From NCBI RefSeq assembly GCF_024707105.1, contig NZ_JANQAJ010000011.1:445488-509487 (forward strand): DNA of 64,000 nt, given 5' to 3'. Positions 57,211-64,000 of the stretch are shown here, one piece after another. Origin of the DNA: Devosia ginsengisoli (lineage in GTDB: Bacteria > Pseudomonadota > Alphaproteobacteria > Rhizobiales > Devosiaceae). The position numbers and the translations under genes were made by a program. The notes under the pieces are model-generated. The model searched no databases and was not told where the DNA came from. It saw only the letters and a program-made list of their open reading frames with translations. Every line of letters begins with the position of its first letter. Position 1 is the first letter of the stretch.

Positions 57211-58386
57211 TTACTCCGCCGGCTTGGGTTGGGGATCGGCGCCGGCTTCCACCTGCATCGGCGTGGGCGCATCGCGATCGTGCTGTTCGCGCTTGGTGGT
57301 GGCAGCGCGATATTGGCCGATGAGGCCGACAATGCCCTTGGGCAGGAAGAGCGTGGTGACGACGAACAGGGCGCCCAGCGCGAAGAGCCAGTATTCGGGG
57401 AAGGCGCCGGTGAAGTAGGATTTTCCCACATTGACCAGCACGCCGCCGATGATCGGCCCGATAATGGTGCCGCGACCGCCGACGGCCGTCCAGATCACCA
57501 CTTCGATGGAATTGGCGGGCTCAAATTCACTGGGGTTGATGATGCCGACTTGCGGCACGTAGAGCGCCCCGGCAATGCCGGCGATGATGGCCGAGACGAC
57601 GAAGGCGAAGAGCTTCACATATTCGACGCGGTAGCCGAGGAAGCGGGTGCGGCTTTCGGCGTCGCGGACGGCGACCATGACCTTGCCGAGCTTGGAATTG
57701 ACGATGGCAGAACAGGCGAGGACGGCGAGCGCAAGGGCGATAGCTGAGGCGGCGAAGAGAGCCGCGCGGGTGCTCGGGGCGGAAATCGACTGGCCGAGAA
57801 TATCCTTGAAGTCGGTCAGGCCGTTATTGCCGCCGAAGCCCATGTCGTTGCGGAAGAAGGCCAGCAGCAGGGCATAGGTCATGGCCTGGGTGATGATGGA
57901 AAGATAGACGCCGGTGACGCGACTGCGGAAGGCGAGGAAGCCGAAGATAAAGGCCAGCAGGCCCGGCACGACCACGACCATCAGCATGGCGAACCAGAAA
58001 TTGTCCATGCCATACCAGTACCAGGGCAGTTCCTTCCAGTTCAGGAACACCATGAAATCGGGCAGGATCGGATTGGCATAGACGCCGCGCGTGCCGATCT
58101 GGCGCATGAGATACATGCCCATGGCATAGCCGCCGATGGCGAAGAAGGCGCCGTGGCCGAGCGAGAGAATGCCGCAATAGCCCCAGACCAGGTCGAGCGC
58201 CAAAGCGAGCATGGCGAAGGTGAGGTATTTGCCGAAAAGGGGCACGGCATAGTTGGGCAGGCGGAACGGGCTGTCGACGGGCAGCAACAGGTTGGAGGCC
58301 GGCACGGCCACGGCGACGAGCAGCAGGATGGCGACGAGCCAGATGGCCTTTTTGTCGAGGGCGCGGAAGAGAGCCTGCGTAATCAT
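57211..58386 (-). CDS. urtC: Urea ABC transporter permease UrtC
   Basis: A 391-residue LivM-type permease. DLVWGYCGILSLGHGAFFAI and SRVTGVYLSIITQAMTYALL are typical. It ends with a charged tail. The ATG at 58386 overlaps the urtB stop (ATGA). Confidence 0.94.
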   Translation of the reverse strand: MITQALFRALDKKAIWLVAILLLVAVAVPASNLLLPVDSPFRLPNYAVPLFGKYLTFAMLALALDLVWGYCGILSLGHGAFFAIGGYAMGMYLMRQIGTRGVYANPILPDFMVFLNWKELPWYWYGMDNFWFAMLMVVVVPGLLAFIFGFLAFRSRVTGVYLSIITQAMTYALLLAFFRNDMGFGGNNGLTDFKDILGQSISAPSTRAALFAASAIALALAVLACSAIVNSKLGKVMVAVRDAESRTRFLGYRVEYVKLFAFVVSAIIAGIAGALYVPQVGIINPSEFEPANSIEVVIWTAVGGRGTIIGPIIGGVLVNVGKSYFTGAFPEYWLFALGALFVVTTLFLPKGIVGLIGQYRAATTKREQHDRDAPTPMQVEAGADPQPKPAE

Positions 58387-60011
58387 GCTTCGATCGACCT
58401 TCCCTTGAGCGCGAAGAGGCCGCGGGGACGGCGCTGAATGAAGAGGATGATGAGGACGAGAATGATGATCTTGCCCAGCACGGCGCCGGCATAGGGCTCG
58501 ATGAACTTGTTGGCGATGCCCAGGGTCAGGGCGCCGACCAGGGTGCCCCAGAGATTGCCGACGCCGCCGAAGACCACGACCATGAAGCTGTCGATGATGT
58601 AGCCCTGGCCCAGGTTCGGCGAGACATTGCCGATCTGGCTCAGGGCCACGCCGGCCAGGCCGGCAATGCCCGAGCCGAGGCCGAAGGTCATGGCATCGAC
58701 CAGCGGCGTGCGGATGCCCATTGATGAGGCCATGCGGCGGTTTTGCGTGACGGCCCGCATATGCAGGCCGATGGCGGTGTATTTGAGCACCAGCAGCAGG
58801 GCCACGAAGACCAGCAGCGCGAAGATGACGATGTAGAAGCGGTTCCAGGTGATGGCGAGGCCGCCCAGCTCGAACGAGCCCGACATCCAACTCGGATTGC
58901 CCACTTCGCGGATATTGGCGGTGAAGATGCGCTGCACCGCCTGCTGGATGATCAGCGACAGGCCCCAGGTGGCGAGCAGGGTTTCCAGCGGCCGGCCATA
59001 GAGGAAGCGGATGATGCCGCGCTCGATGGCAACGCCGACAAGGCCGGTGAAGAGGAAAGCCGCAGGCAAAGCGATGGCAAGGGACCAGTCGAACAGGCCC
59101 GGCGCATTCTGCCGGATGATTTCCTGCACGACGAAAGTGGTGTAGGCGCCCAGCATGACCATTTCGCCATGGGCCATGTTGATGACGCCCATGACGCCGA
59201 AGGTGATGGCCAGACCGATGGCGGCGAGCAGCAGGACCGAGCCGAGCGAGACGCCGAACCAGACATTCTGCGCCACGTCCCAGGCGGCGCGGTCGCGGGC
59301 GAGGCCGTCGATGGCAGACTCGATGGTCGGCCTGATCTCGTCGGGGGCGCTGGCGAGAGCGGTAGTGAGCGTGTTGAGGGCATCGCGGCCGCCGATGGCC
59401 AGGACTACCGGCACGGCGGCGGTCTTGTCCTCCACCGAGGCCTCGGGCGATTTGAGCATAATGACGGCGCGAGCCTGTTCCATGACCCGCTTAATCCGGA
59501 CGTCGGTTTCGGCTGATATGGCGCTGTCCAGCAGTTCGAGCTGGGCCGGATCGGCGTCGCGCAGCACGGACTGGGCGGCCGAGAGGCGCACGCGGGCGTC
59601 TTCGCTCAGCAGGGTCATCTGGCCGATGGCGGTGCGGAGCACGCGGCGCAGGCTGTTGTTGACCTTGACCTTTTCCAGGTCGGCTTCGGTGAGGTCGGAC
59701 AGGTCGGCGCCGGTGACGGGATCGGAAATGGCGCCCTTGCCGCCAGACGCCGACGTGAAGACCACCTTGCCACCAGTTTCGTCGAAATAGAGTTCGCCCT
59801 CGAGCAGGGTTTCGAGCACGGGGACGGCGCGCGGATCGCCTGACGCGACGAGATTGCCGATGGCGGTCTCCCGGTCCTTGAAACTGCCGGGGGCCAGGGC
59901 ATCGACGAGCGTGGTGAGGTCGGCATCGGCGAATTGGGCGTGGGCGGGGATGGCGGTCAGCAATGCGCTTAAAAGCAGCATCGCGCCGATGAGGTGTTTG
60001 AGAATTGTCAT
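58383..60011 (-). CDS. urtB: Urea ABC transporter permease UrtB with N-terminal periplasmic extension
   Basis: A 542-residue LivH-type permease. A signal-like first helix (ending IPAHAQF) is followed by a soluble region of about 220 residues with helical-repeat character (FKDRETAIGNLVASGDPRAV; RVRLSAAQSVLRDADPAQLE), then the membrane domain with INMAHGEMVMLGAYTTFVVQ. Long UrtB proteins of this shape are usual in proteobacteria. The start is taken at the ATG at 60011; 60026 is possible. Confidence 0.92.
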   Translation of the reverse strand: MTILKHLIGAMLLLSALLTAIPAHAQFADADLTTLVDALAPGSFKDRETAIGNLVASGDPRAVPVLETLLEGELYFDETGGKVVFTSASGGKGAISDPVTGADLSDLTEADLEKVKVNNSLRRVLRTAIGQMTLLSEDARVRLSAAQSVLRDADPAQLELLDSAISAETDVRIKRVMEQARAVIMLKSPEASVEDKTAAVPVVLAIGGRDALNTLTTALASAPDEIRPTIESAIDGLARDRAAWDVAQNVWFGVSLGSVLLLAAIGLAITFGVMGVINMAHGEMVMLGAYTTFVVQEIIRQNAPGLFDWSLAIALPAAFLFTGLVGVAIERGIIRFLYGRPLETLLATWGLSLIIQQAVQRIFTANIREVGNPSWMSGSFELGGLAITWNRFYIVIFALLVFVALLLVLKYTAIGLHMRAVTQNRRMASSMGIRTPLVDAMTFGLGSGIAGLAGVALSQIGNVSPNLGQGYIIDSFMVVVFGGVGNLWGTLVGALTLGIANKFIEPYAGAVLGKIIILVLIILFIQRRPRGLFALKGRSIEA

Positions 60012-60034
60012 GCCGGCCCCAGTCATAAGCTCGG

Positions 60035-60105
60035 TGTCATCCCGGAGCTGTTCCGGGATCCATCTTGAGATCTCGGGATGGATCCCGGCCTTAACCGGAA
60101 TGACA
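60035..60105. repeat. Dispersed palindromic repeat inside the urt operon
   Basis: TGTCATCCCGGAGCTGTTCC at the left and TTAACCGGAATGACA at the right form an outer dyad; GGGATCCATC…GGATGGATCCC forms an inner one. The TCATTCCGG-type ends are typical of intergenic palindromes in Hyphomicrobiales. It fills most of the gap between urtA and urtB. Confidence 0.8.
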
Positions 60106-60159
60106 TCGTGGGTTAGGAGACCTCGGTGATGAGGGCGGCGAAGGCCGCCCTCGCCGGTG

Positions 60160-61467
60160 TTACTGAACCGCCGCGACCTCGGAGCCGCCGCAGGTCTTGG
60201 TTTCGGTGTTGTAGTTGCCGCAGGAGATCGGGGCCGTCCAATCGGCTTCGATCATCTTGGATTCGGGCAGGAAGTCGGACCAGGCGTCGCCGGGGACGAG
60301 TTCGGATTCCGACACGACTTCGAACTGGCCATCGGCCTGGATTTCGCCGATCAGCACCGGCTTGGTCAGGTGGTGGTTGGGGAGCATCTTGGCGATGCCG
60401 CCGGTCAGGTTCGGGGTCTCGAGGCCGATGATGGCATCGAGCACGGCGTCGGTATCGGTGGTGCCGGCCTTTTCAACGGCCTGGACCCACAGGTTGAAGC
60501 CGATGACGGTGGCTTCCATCGGATCATTGGTCACCTTGTCCGGGTTGCCCATGAAGGTCTGCCAGGCGGAGATGAAGGCCTCGTTTTCCGGGGTGTCGAC
60601 GGACTGGAAGTAATTCCAGGCGGCCAGGTGCCCCACCAGCGGCGTGGTATCGAAGCCGGCGAGTTCTTCTTCGCCGACCGAGAAGGCCACGACCGGGATA
60701 TCCTCGGCCATCACGCCCTGGTTGGCGAGTTCCTTGTAGAACGGCACGTTGGCGTCGCCATTGATGGTCGAGACCACGGCGGTCTTCTTGCCGGTCGAAC
60801 CGAAGGTCTTGATGTCGGAAACGATGGTCTGCCAGTCGGAATGACCGAAGGGCGTGTAGTTGATCATGATGTCTTCGGCGGCCACACCATGGTCGAGGAG
60901 GTATTGCTCAAGAATCTTGTTGGTGGTCTGCGGATAGACATAGTCGGTGCCGGCGAGAACCCAGCGCTCGACGCCTTCGTTTTCCATCAGGTAGTCGACG
61001 GCCGGAATGGCCTGCTGGTTGGGGGCGGCGCCGGTGTAGAACACGTTGCGCTGGCTCTCCTCGCCCTCGTATTGCACGGGGTAAAAGAGGATTGAGTTCA
61101 GCTCCTCGAAGACCGGCAGGACCGACTTGCGCGAGGACGAGGTCCAGCAGCCGAACACGGCGGCGACGCCGTTGACTTCGATCAGCTCGCGAGCCTTTTC
61201 GGCGAACAGCGGCCAGTCGGAGGCGGGATCGACCACGACGGCTTCGAGTTGCTTGCCCAGGAGGCCGCCCTTCTTGTTCTGCTCGTCGATCAGGAACAGC
61301 ATCGTGTCCTTGAGCGTGGTTTCGGAGATGGCCATCGTGCCCGACAGCGAATGGAGGACGCCGACCTTGATAGTCTCGTCCTGGGCGACTGCCGGAACGG
61401 CAATTGCGCCCATAGTCATAGCCACGCCCAGCCCCAGTCCCGCAATCATGCGGTTTCCTACTGTCAT
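60160..61467 (-). CDS. urtA: Urea ABC transporter binding protein UrtA
   Basis: A 435-residue periplasmic protein with a signal peptide (cleavage near VPAVAQDE). GVLHSLSGTMAISETTLKD, FGCWTSSSRKSVLPVFEELN and LFYPVQYEGEESQRNVFYTG are diagnostic of UrtA/FmdD. A strong GGAGG site precedes the ATG, and a sigma-54 promoter lies 43–57 bases upstream of the start codon. Confidence 0.96.
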   Translation of the reverse strand: MTVGNRMIAGLGLGVAMTMGAIAVPAVAQDETIKVGVLHSLSGTMAISETTLKDTMLFLIDEQNKKGGLLGKQLEAVVVDPASDWPLFAEKARELIEVNGVAAVFGCWTSSSRKSVLPVFEELNSILFYPVQYEGEESQRNVFYTGAAPNQQAIPAVDYLMENEGVERWVLAGTDYVYPQTTNKILEQYLLDHGVAAEDIMINYTPFGHSDWQTIVSDIKTFGSTGKKTAVVSTINGDANVPFYKELANQGVMAEDIPVVAFSVGEEELAGFDTTPLVGHLAAWNYFQSVDTPENEAFISAWQTFMGNPDKVTNDPMEATVIGFNLWVQAVEKAGTTDTDAVLDAIIGLETPNLTGGIAKMLPNHHLTKPVLIGEIQADGQFEVVSESELVPGDAWSDFLPESKMIEADWTAPISCGNYNTETKTCGGSEVAAVQ

Positions 61468-61795
61468 GTTTACCTCCGACAGATATTTGGTTGCACCGTC
61501 GGAGATAGTGCAAAGGCTGTGCCAGCCTCCTTTTGCCGATTAAGCCTCTGATTAAAATGTATTTTTGAAATGCTTCCGATCGAACCGGGCAACCAACAAC
61601 AGAAGCAACGCCTAAATTGAAGGCACGAAAATGCAGGTAGCCTATTATTTGCGCAATCCAGCTTCAATAACGCTACGCATCGATGACAACCGGTCGTTAA
61701 AAATGCATCGGACGGATAGAGGGTCGGGTAACGGCATCGCTCGGTGACCGCAGGGACTTAAGCTTTCGGCAAGTGCGGCTTCGGTAGTTGGCCAT
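61468..61795. other. Divergent control region between urtA and the PilZ gene
   Basis: 328 bases without a gene. It contains the sigma-54 promoter (61510–61524), an overlapping dyad TTGCAC-N11-GTGCAA (61491–61513), and an A/T-rich block at about 61540–61590 suitable for activator binding or bending. I found no canonical NtrC pair. Confidence 0.7.
61510..61524 (-). promoter_or_regulatory. Sigma-54 promoter of the urt–ure operon
   Basis: On the minus strand the sequence is TGGCAC-AGCCT-TTGC, an exact match to the –24/–12 consensus TGGCAC-N5-TTGC. Transcription would start near 61498, about 31 bases before the urtA ATG. This points to RpoN and an enhancer-binding protein such as NtrC, as expected for urea uptake. 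Confidence 0.88.
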
Positions 61796-62077
61796 ATGCG
61801 CGACTTGTCCAAATCCCCCTCCAGCCCATCGGCCCTGCTGCTTGAGCGCAGGATTGCCCCGCGGCGGAACACCTATATCGAAGCCCGCATCACATTCGGG
61901 AAAACCACCCTGCCCTGCATCATCCGTAACGTCTCGGATACCGGTGCCAAGCTGGAAGTGGCCAAGGTTGCCGGTATTCCGGACGTCATCCTGCTGCATG
62001 CGCCGGGGCATCGGCCGCAGACCTGCCGTGTGGCGTGGCGGGCGCTGCGGGAACTGGGCGTGGAATACCGGGACTAG
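61796..62077 (+). CDS. PilZ-domain protein
   Basis: A 93-residue single PilZ domain: the RxxxR-like c-di-GMP arm in LERRIAPRRNTYIEARI and the NVSDTGAKLEV ([DN]xSxxG) motif are present. It may bind cyclic di-GMP, but the short form can also be degenerate. It is divergent from the urt operon and convergent with the ArsR-type gene. Confidence 0.85.
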   Translation: MRDLSKSPSSPSALLLERRIAPRRNTYIEARITFGKTTLPCIIRNVSDTGAKLEVAKVAGIPDVILLHAPGHRPQTCRVAWRALRELGVEYRD

Positions 62078-62078
62078 G

Positions 62079-62507
62079 CTAGAAATCGAAACCCATCTGT
62101 GAGACGGCGCTGACCGGGGCCGGTTTTGGCGCGGTGCGCGCGGGCGGCTGCGGGGGAATGGGAGCCGAAGCGACGGCGACCGCAGGCTTTGCCTTCCTGG
62201 CCGGTTTCGGCCTGGCAACCACCTTCGGCTCGGGCGCGGGCTTTGATGCCGGCGCCAACCCGGCCAGCCAATCCTGCACCGTTTGCAGGCGATTGGCATG
62301 AAGCGCGTAGCGGTTTTCCCGGCCGACTTTTTTCTCGCTGATCAGCCTGGCCTGGCGGAGCACGCGCAGGTGGCGTGAAATGGCCGGGCGGCTGATATCG
62401 AAATGGCCGGCGAGCATATGCACCGGCTGGGCGCCCCCATGCAGGATTTCGATGATGCGGCAGCGGGTTGGGTCGGCCAGGGCGACAAGAATTGCGAGAG
62501 GCGGCAT
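62079..62507 (-). CDS. ArsR-family winged-helix regulator with Pro/Ala/Lys-rich tail
   Basis: A 142-residue protein. Residues 1–80 are an ArsR winged helix: LADPTRCRIIEILHGGAQPV, then the recognition helix in FDISRPAISRHLRVLRQARL. No metal-binding cysteine motif is seen (the ELCVCDL site is absent). Residues 85–142 are Pro/Ala/Lys-rich and end in QMGFDF, an unusual basic tail. The ATG at 62507 begins at the conserved domain. The target is unknown. Confidence 0.8.
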   Translation of the reverse strand: MPPLAILVALADPTRCRIIEILHGGAQPVHMLAGHFDISRPAISRHLRVLRQARLISEKKVGRENRYALHANRLQTVQDWLAGLAPASKPAPEPKVVARPKPARKAKPAVAVASAPIPPQPPARTAPKPAPVSAVSQMGFDF

Positions 62508-62696
62508 GGGTGTTCCGTAGCGTTTCACCGATGCAGTAGTAACGGTCGCGTTACGCGTCAAGCACAGGCCTTGCCGGACAAGGGGTTATTCACCAGATGC
62601 GTTGAGCCGGGCTTTACGATGCCGCACGATGGTCCTGTTGCTGCAATAATCTGGTCACTTCCCTGCGTCAGGTTCAGGGCAAGGAGGACGCGAGCC

Positions 62697-63380
62697 GTGC
62701 AGAAACCAGTGGCAAAATATTCGTGGTGGAGCCGTGAACAGCGGCCCTTCACGCTTGCCGAACTGGTGGTGGACGGCGTCGTCCATGTGCTGGGTCTCAT
62801 CGTCGCCATAGCGGCCGGATCGATCCTGCTGGCCTTCGCGATCCTGGAAACCGCGCCCGAGGCCGCGCCCGCGCTGGTGGTTTATGTCGGCTCGCTTGTA
62901 GCGGTGCTCGGTGTGTCGCTGGCCTATAATCTCTGGCCGGTTTCGCCCATCAAGAAACTGCTGGCCCGTTTCGACCAGGCGGCCATATTCCTCTTCATCG
63001 CCGGTTCCTACACGCCCTTCCTCGCGGTGATCGGCGGCACCACGACCGGCGTCCTGATGACCACCTTCGTCTGGGGCGCGTCGCTGATCGGGGTGGCGCT
63101 GAAGCTGATCGTGCCGGAACGCTTCGGGCGACTGGCCATCGTACTCTACCTGGCCATAGGCTGGAGCGGCATATTCGTGTTCCAGTCGCTGGGGCAGACG
63201 CTCCCGGCGACCACGATGTGGCTGCTGCTGGCCGGCGGGATCACCTATTCCCTGGGGATCGTGTTCCACCTGTGGGAGAGGCTCAAATTCCAGAACGCTC
63301 TCTGGCATGTCTTCGTGGTGGCCGGGGCCAGCCTGCATCTATGGGCGGTGATCGACTGCATGGTCATTCACCGGCTGTAG
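62697..63380 (+). CDS. Hemolysin III / PAQR-family membrane protein
   Basis: A 227-residue, seven-helix protein. ELVVDGVVHVLGLIVAIAAG at the start, LFIAGSYTPFLAV in the middle and NALWHVFVVAGASLHLWAVI at the end hold the conserved His/Asp/Ser metal-site residues of the PAQR family. Bacterial members (YqfA/TrhA) affect membrane fluidity and lipid balance. The GTG at 62697 has an AAGGAGG site; no suitable ATG exists. Confidence 0.87.
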   Translation: MQKPVAKYSWWSREQRPFTLAELVVDGVVHVLGLIVAIAAGSILLAFAILETAPEAAPALVVYVGSLVAVLGVSLAYNLWPVSPIKKLLARFDQAAIFLFIAGSYTPFLAVIGGTTTGVLMTTFVWGASLIGVALKLIVPERFGRLAIVLYLAIGWSGIFVFQSLGQTLPATTMWLLLAGGITYSLGIVFHLWERLKFQNALWHVFVVAGASLHLWAVIDCMVIHRL

Positions 63381-63382
63381 GA

Positions 63383-63865
63383 TCAGTCGACCGGCGCGCC
63401 GACGCGCTCGTGTTCCATCGTATCGCCGGGCTTCAGCCCGATTTCGACCGAGCGGCCGCCGGGGATTTCCAGCACGAATTGTACCGGCACTTCCGAGGGA
63501 ATGCCGGTCACGTCATGCGGGACGGCATTGACGTGGATGGTTTTGACCACACCGGCGGCATCCACGAAGATCATGTCGAGCGGGATGAAGGTGTTGCGCA
63601 TCCAGAAGGATACCGGGCGCTCTTCCTTGAAGTCGAACAGCATGCCGGCATCTTCGGCCAGCTCGGTGCGATACATCAGTCCCTGCGCGCGGCTCTCGGG
63701 CGTATCGACCACTTCGACATTGAAGCTGTAGTCGCCAGTGGATGAGTGCAGCACCAGCCTGCCCTCGTCGCTGCAGGCCGCCAGCGGCAGCGCGACCATG
63801 GCGATCGCTGCTACGGCCGCGGTGCGGCGCAGCACCGGGGCAAAGCCTTGGGCAAACAGCATCAT
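63383..63865 (-). CDS. DUF192 lipoprotein
   Basis: A 160-residue protein with a lipoprotein signal (lipobox LAAC, then SDEGR) and a DUF192 domain: ESRAQGLMYRTELAEDAGML, FWMRNTFIPLDMIFVDAAG and FVLEIPGGRSVEIGLKPGD. The function of DUF192 is unknown. The ATG at 63865 has an AGGA site. It lies just after the cold-shock gene, a pairing common in Hyphomicrobiales, and converges on the hemolysin III gene. Confidence 0.88.
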   Translation of the reverse strand: MMLFAQGFAPVLRRTAAVAAIAMVALPLAACSDEGRLVLHSSTGDYSFNVEVVDTPESRAQGLMYRTELAEDAGMLFDFKEERPVSFWMRNTFIPLDMIFVDAAGVVKTIHVNAVPHDVTGIPSEVPVQFVLEIPGGRSVEIGLKPGDTMEHERVGAPVD

Positions 63866-63875
63866 GGGTGAATTC

Positions 63876-64000
63876 CTAGTGGGAGGACGGTGCGTCGCCC
63901 CAACCATCGGGCCGGATTTCGGCGACCATAAGGCCCTTGGGGCCATTGCCGTAGCGCACCAGCACATATTGGCCCGGCCGCAATTCGGTGATGCCGAAGC
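63876..64000 (-). CDS. Cold-shock-domain protein, C-terminal end (partial)
   Basis: Forty codons and a stop are inside the window: GFGITELRPGQYVLVRYGNG, then PKGLMVAEIRP and a short polar tail. RPGQYVLVRYGNGPKGLMV matches the end of a cold-shock domain (last strands). The two-domain cold-shock protein beside DUF192 in Hyphomicrobiales is the likely parent. The rest lies beyond position 64000. Confidence 0.75.
   Translation of the reverse strand, partial: FGITELRPGQYVLVRYGNGPKGLMVAEIRPDGWGDAPSSH

Noticed and set aside
61491..61513. The dyad near urtA as an NtrC site
   Set aside because: NtrC half-sites should be separated by about 7 bases; here there are 11, and the location over the start site is wrong for an activator. 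Reported only as an unexplained dyad.

Overview
The window is a 64 kb piece of a high-GC alphaproteobacterial chromosome. Gene content and order (argS–SPOR protein–scpAB–tatAB, divergent dgt/erpA, tolC–popZ–valS, an ExoR-like Sel1 protein, an AapJQMP transporter, a NDUFS4-like complex I accessory protein) point to Hyphomicrobiales. A Devosia-like genus is my best guess, but there is no rRNA here to settle it. No phage, transposase, integrase or CRISPR array is visible, and base composition looks even. I read this as ordinary chromosome with two well-formed catabolic/transport blocks.

Layout. 1–8275 (minus): cell-division/chromosome/export housekeeping (dgt, argS, SPOR protein, scpA, scpB, an orphan ABC ATPase, tatA, start of tatB). 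8369–10706 (plus): erpA, a serine hydrolase, xth. 10707–11104: palindromic repeats. 11105–20816: ExoR-like Sel1 protein, MsbA-like exporter, valS, popZ, tolC, pcm. 20992–29533: a small secreted lectin-like protein, tRNA-Cys, benE, mobA, tRNA-Asn, an MFS exporter with an SRPBCC partner, cysteine synthase, cardiolipin synthase, AlaX. 29540–36702: an AapJQMP amino-acid ABC transporter, an extra binding protein and a divergent metC. 36684–39667: PAP2 phosphatase, tRNA-Pro, NDUFS4-like protein, TauE-family permease, TraB/GumN protein. 39752–49917: a CUT1 sugar ABC transporter with two Gfo/Idh/MocA oxidoreductases and two TIM-barrel isomerase-like proteins, divergent from a LacI-family regulator. 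Two LacI-type palindromes, 35 bp apart, sit between them. 49972–61524: tRNA-Arg, HupE/UreJ, then an 11 kb nitrogen operon urtABCDE–ureDABCEFG headed by a consensus sigma-54 promoter. 61796–64000: PilZ protein, ArsR-type regulator, hemolysin III protein, DUF192 lipoprotein, cold-shock protein end.

How they work together. The urt genes import urea, urease hydrolyses it, UreDEFG load nickel, and HupE probably brings in nickel. The sigma-54 site ties this to nitrogen limitation. The sugar block looks like import plus oxidation/isomerisation of a sugar or glycoside, repressed by the divergent LacI protein. Both binding-protein-first ABC operons carry a stem-loop right after the binding-protein gene.

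Caveat. Four otherwise complete genes (argS, metC, the sugar-binding protein, ureE) each carry one single-base-type frameshift, mostly in short G/C runs. argS should be essential, so base-level sequence error is the first explanation to test.
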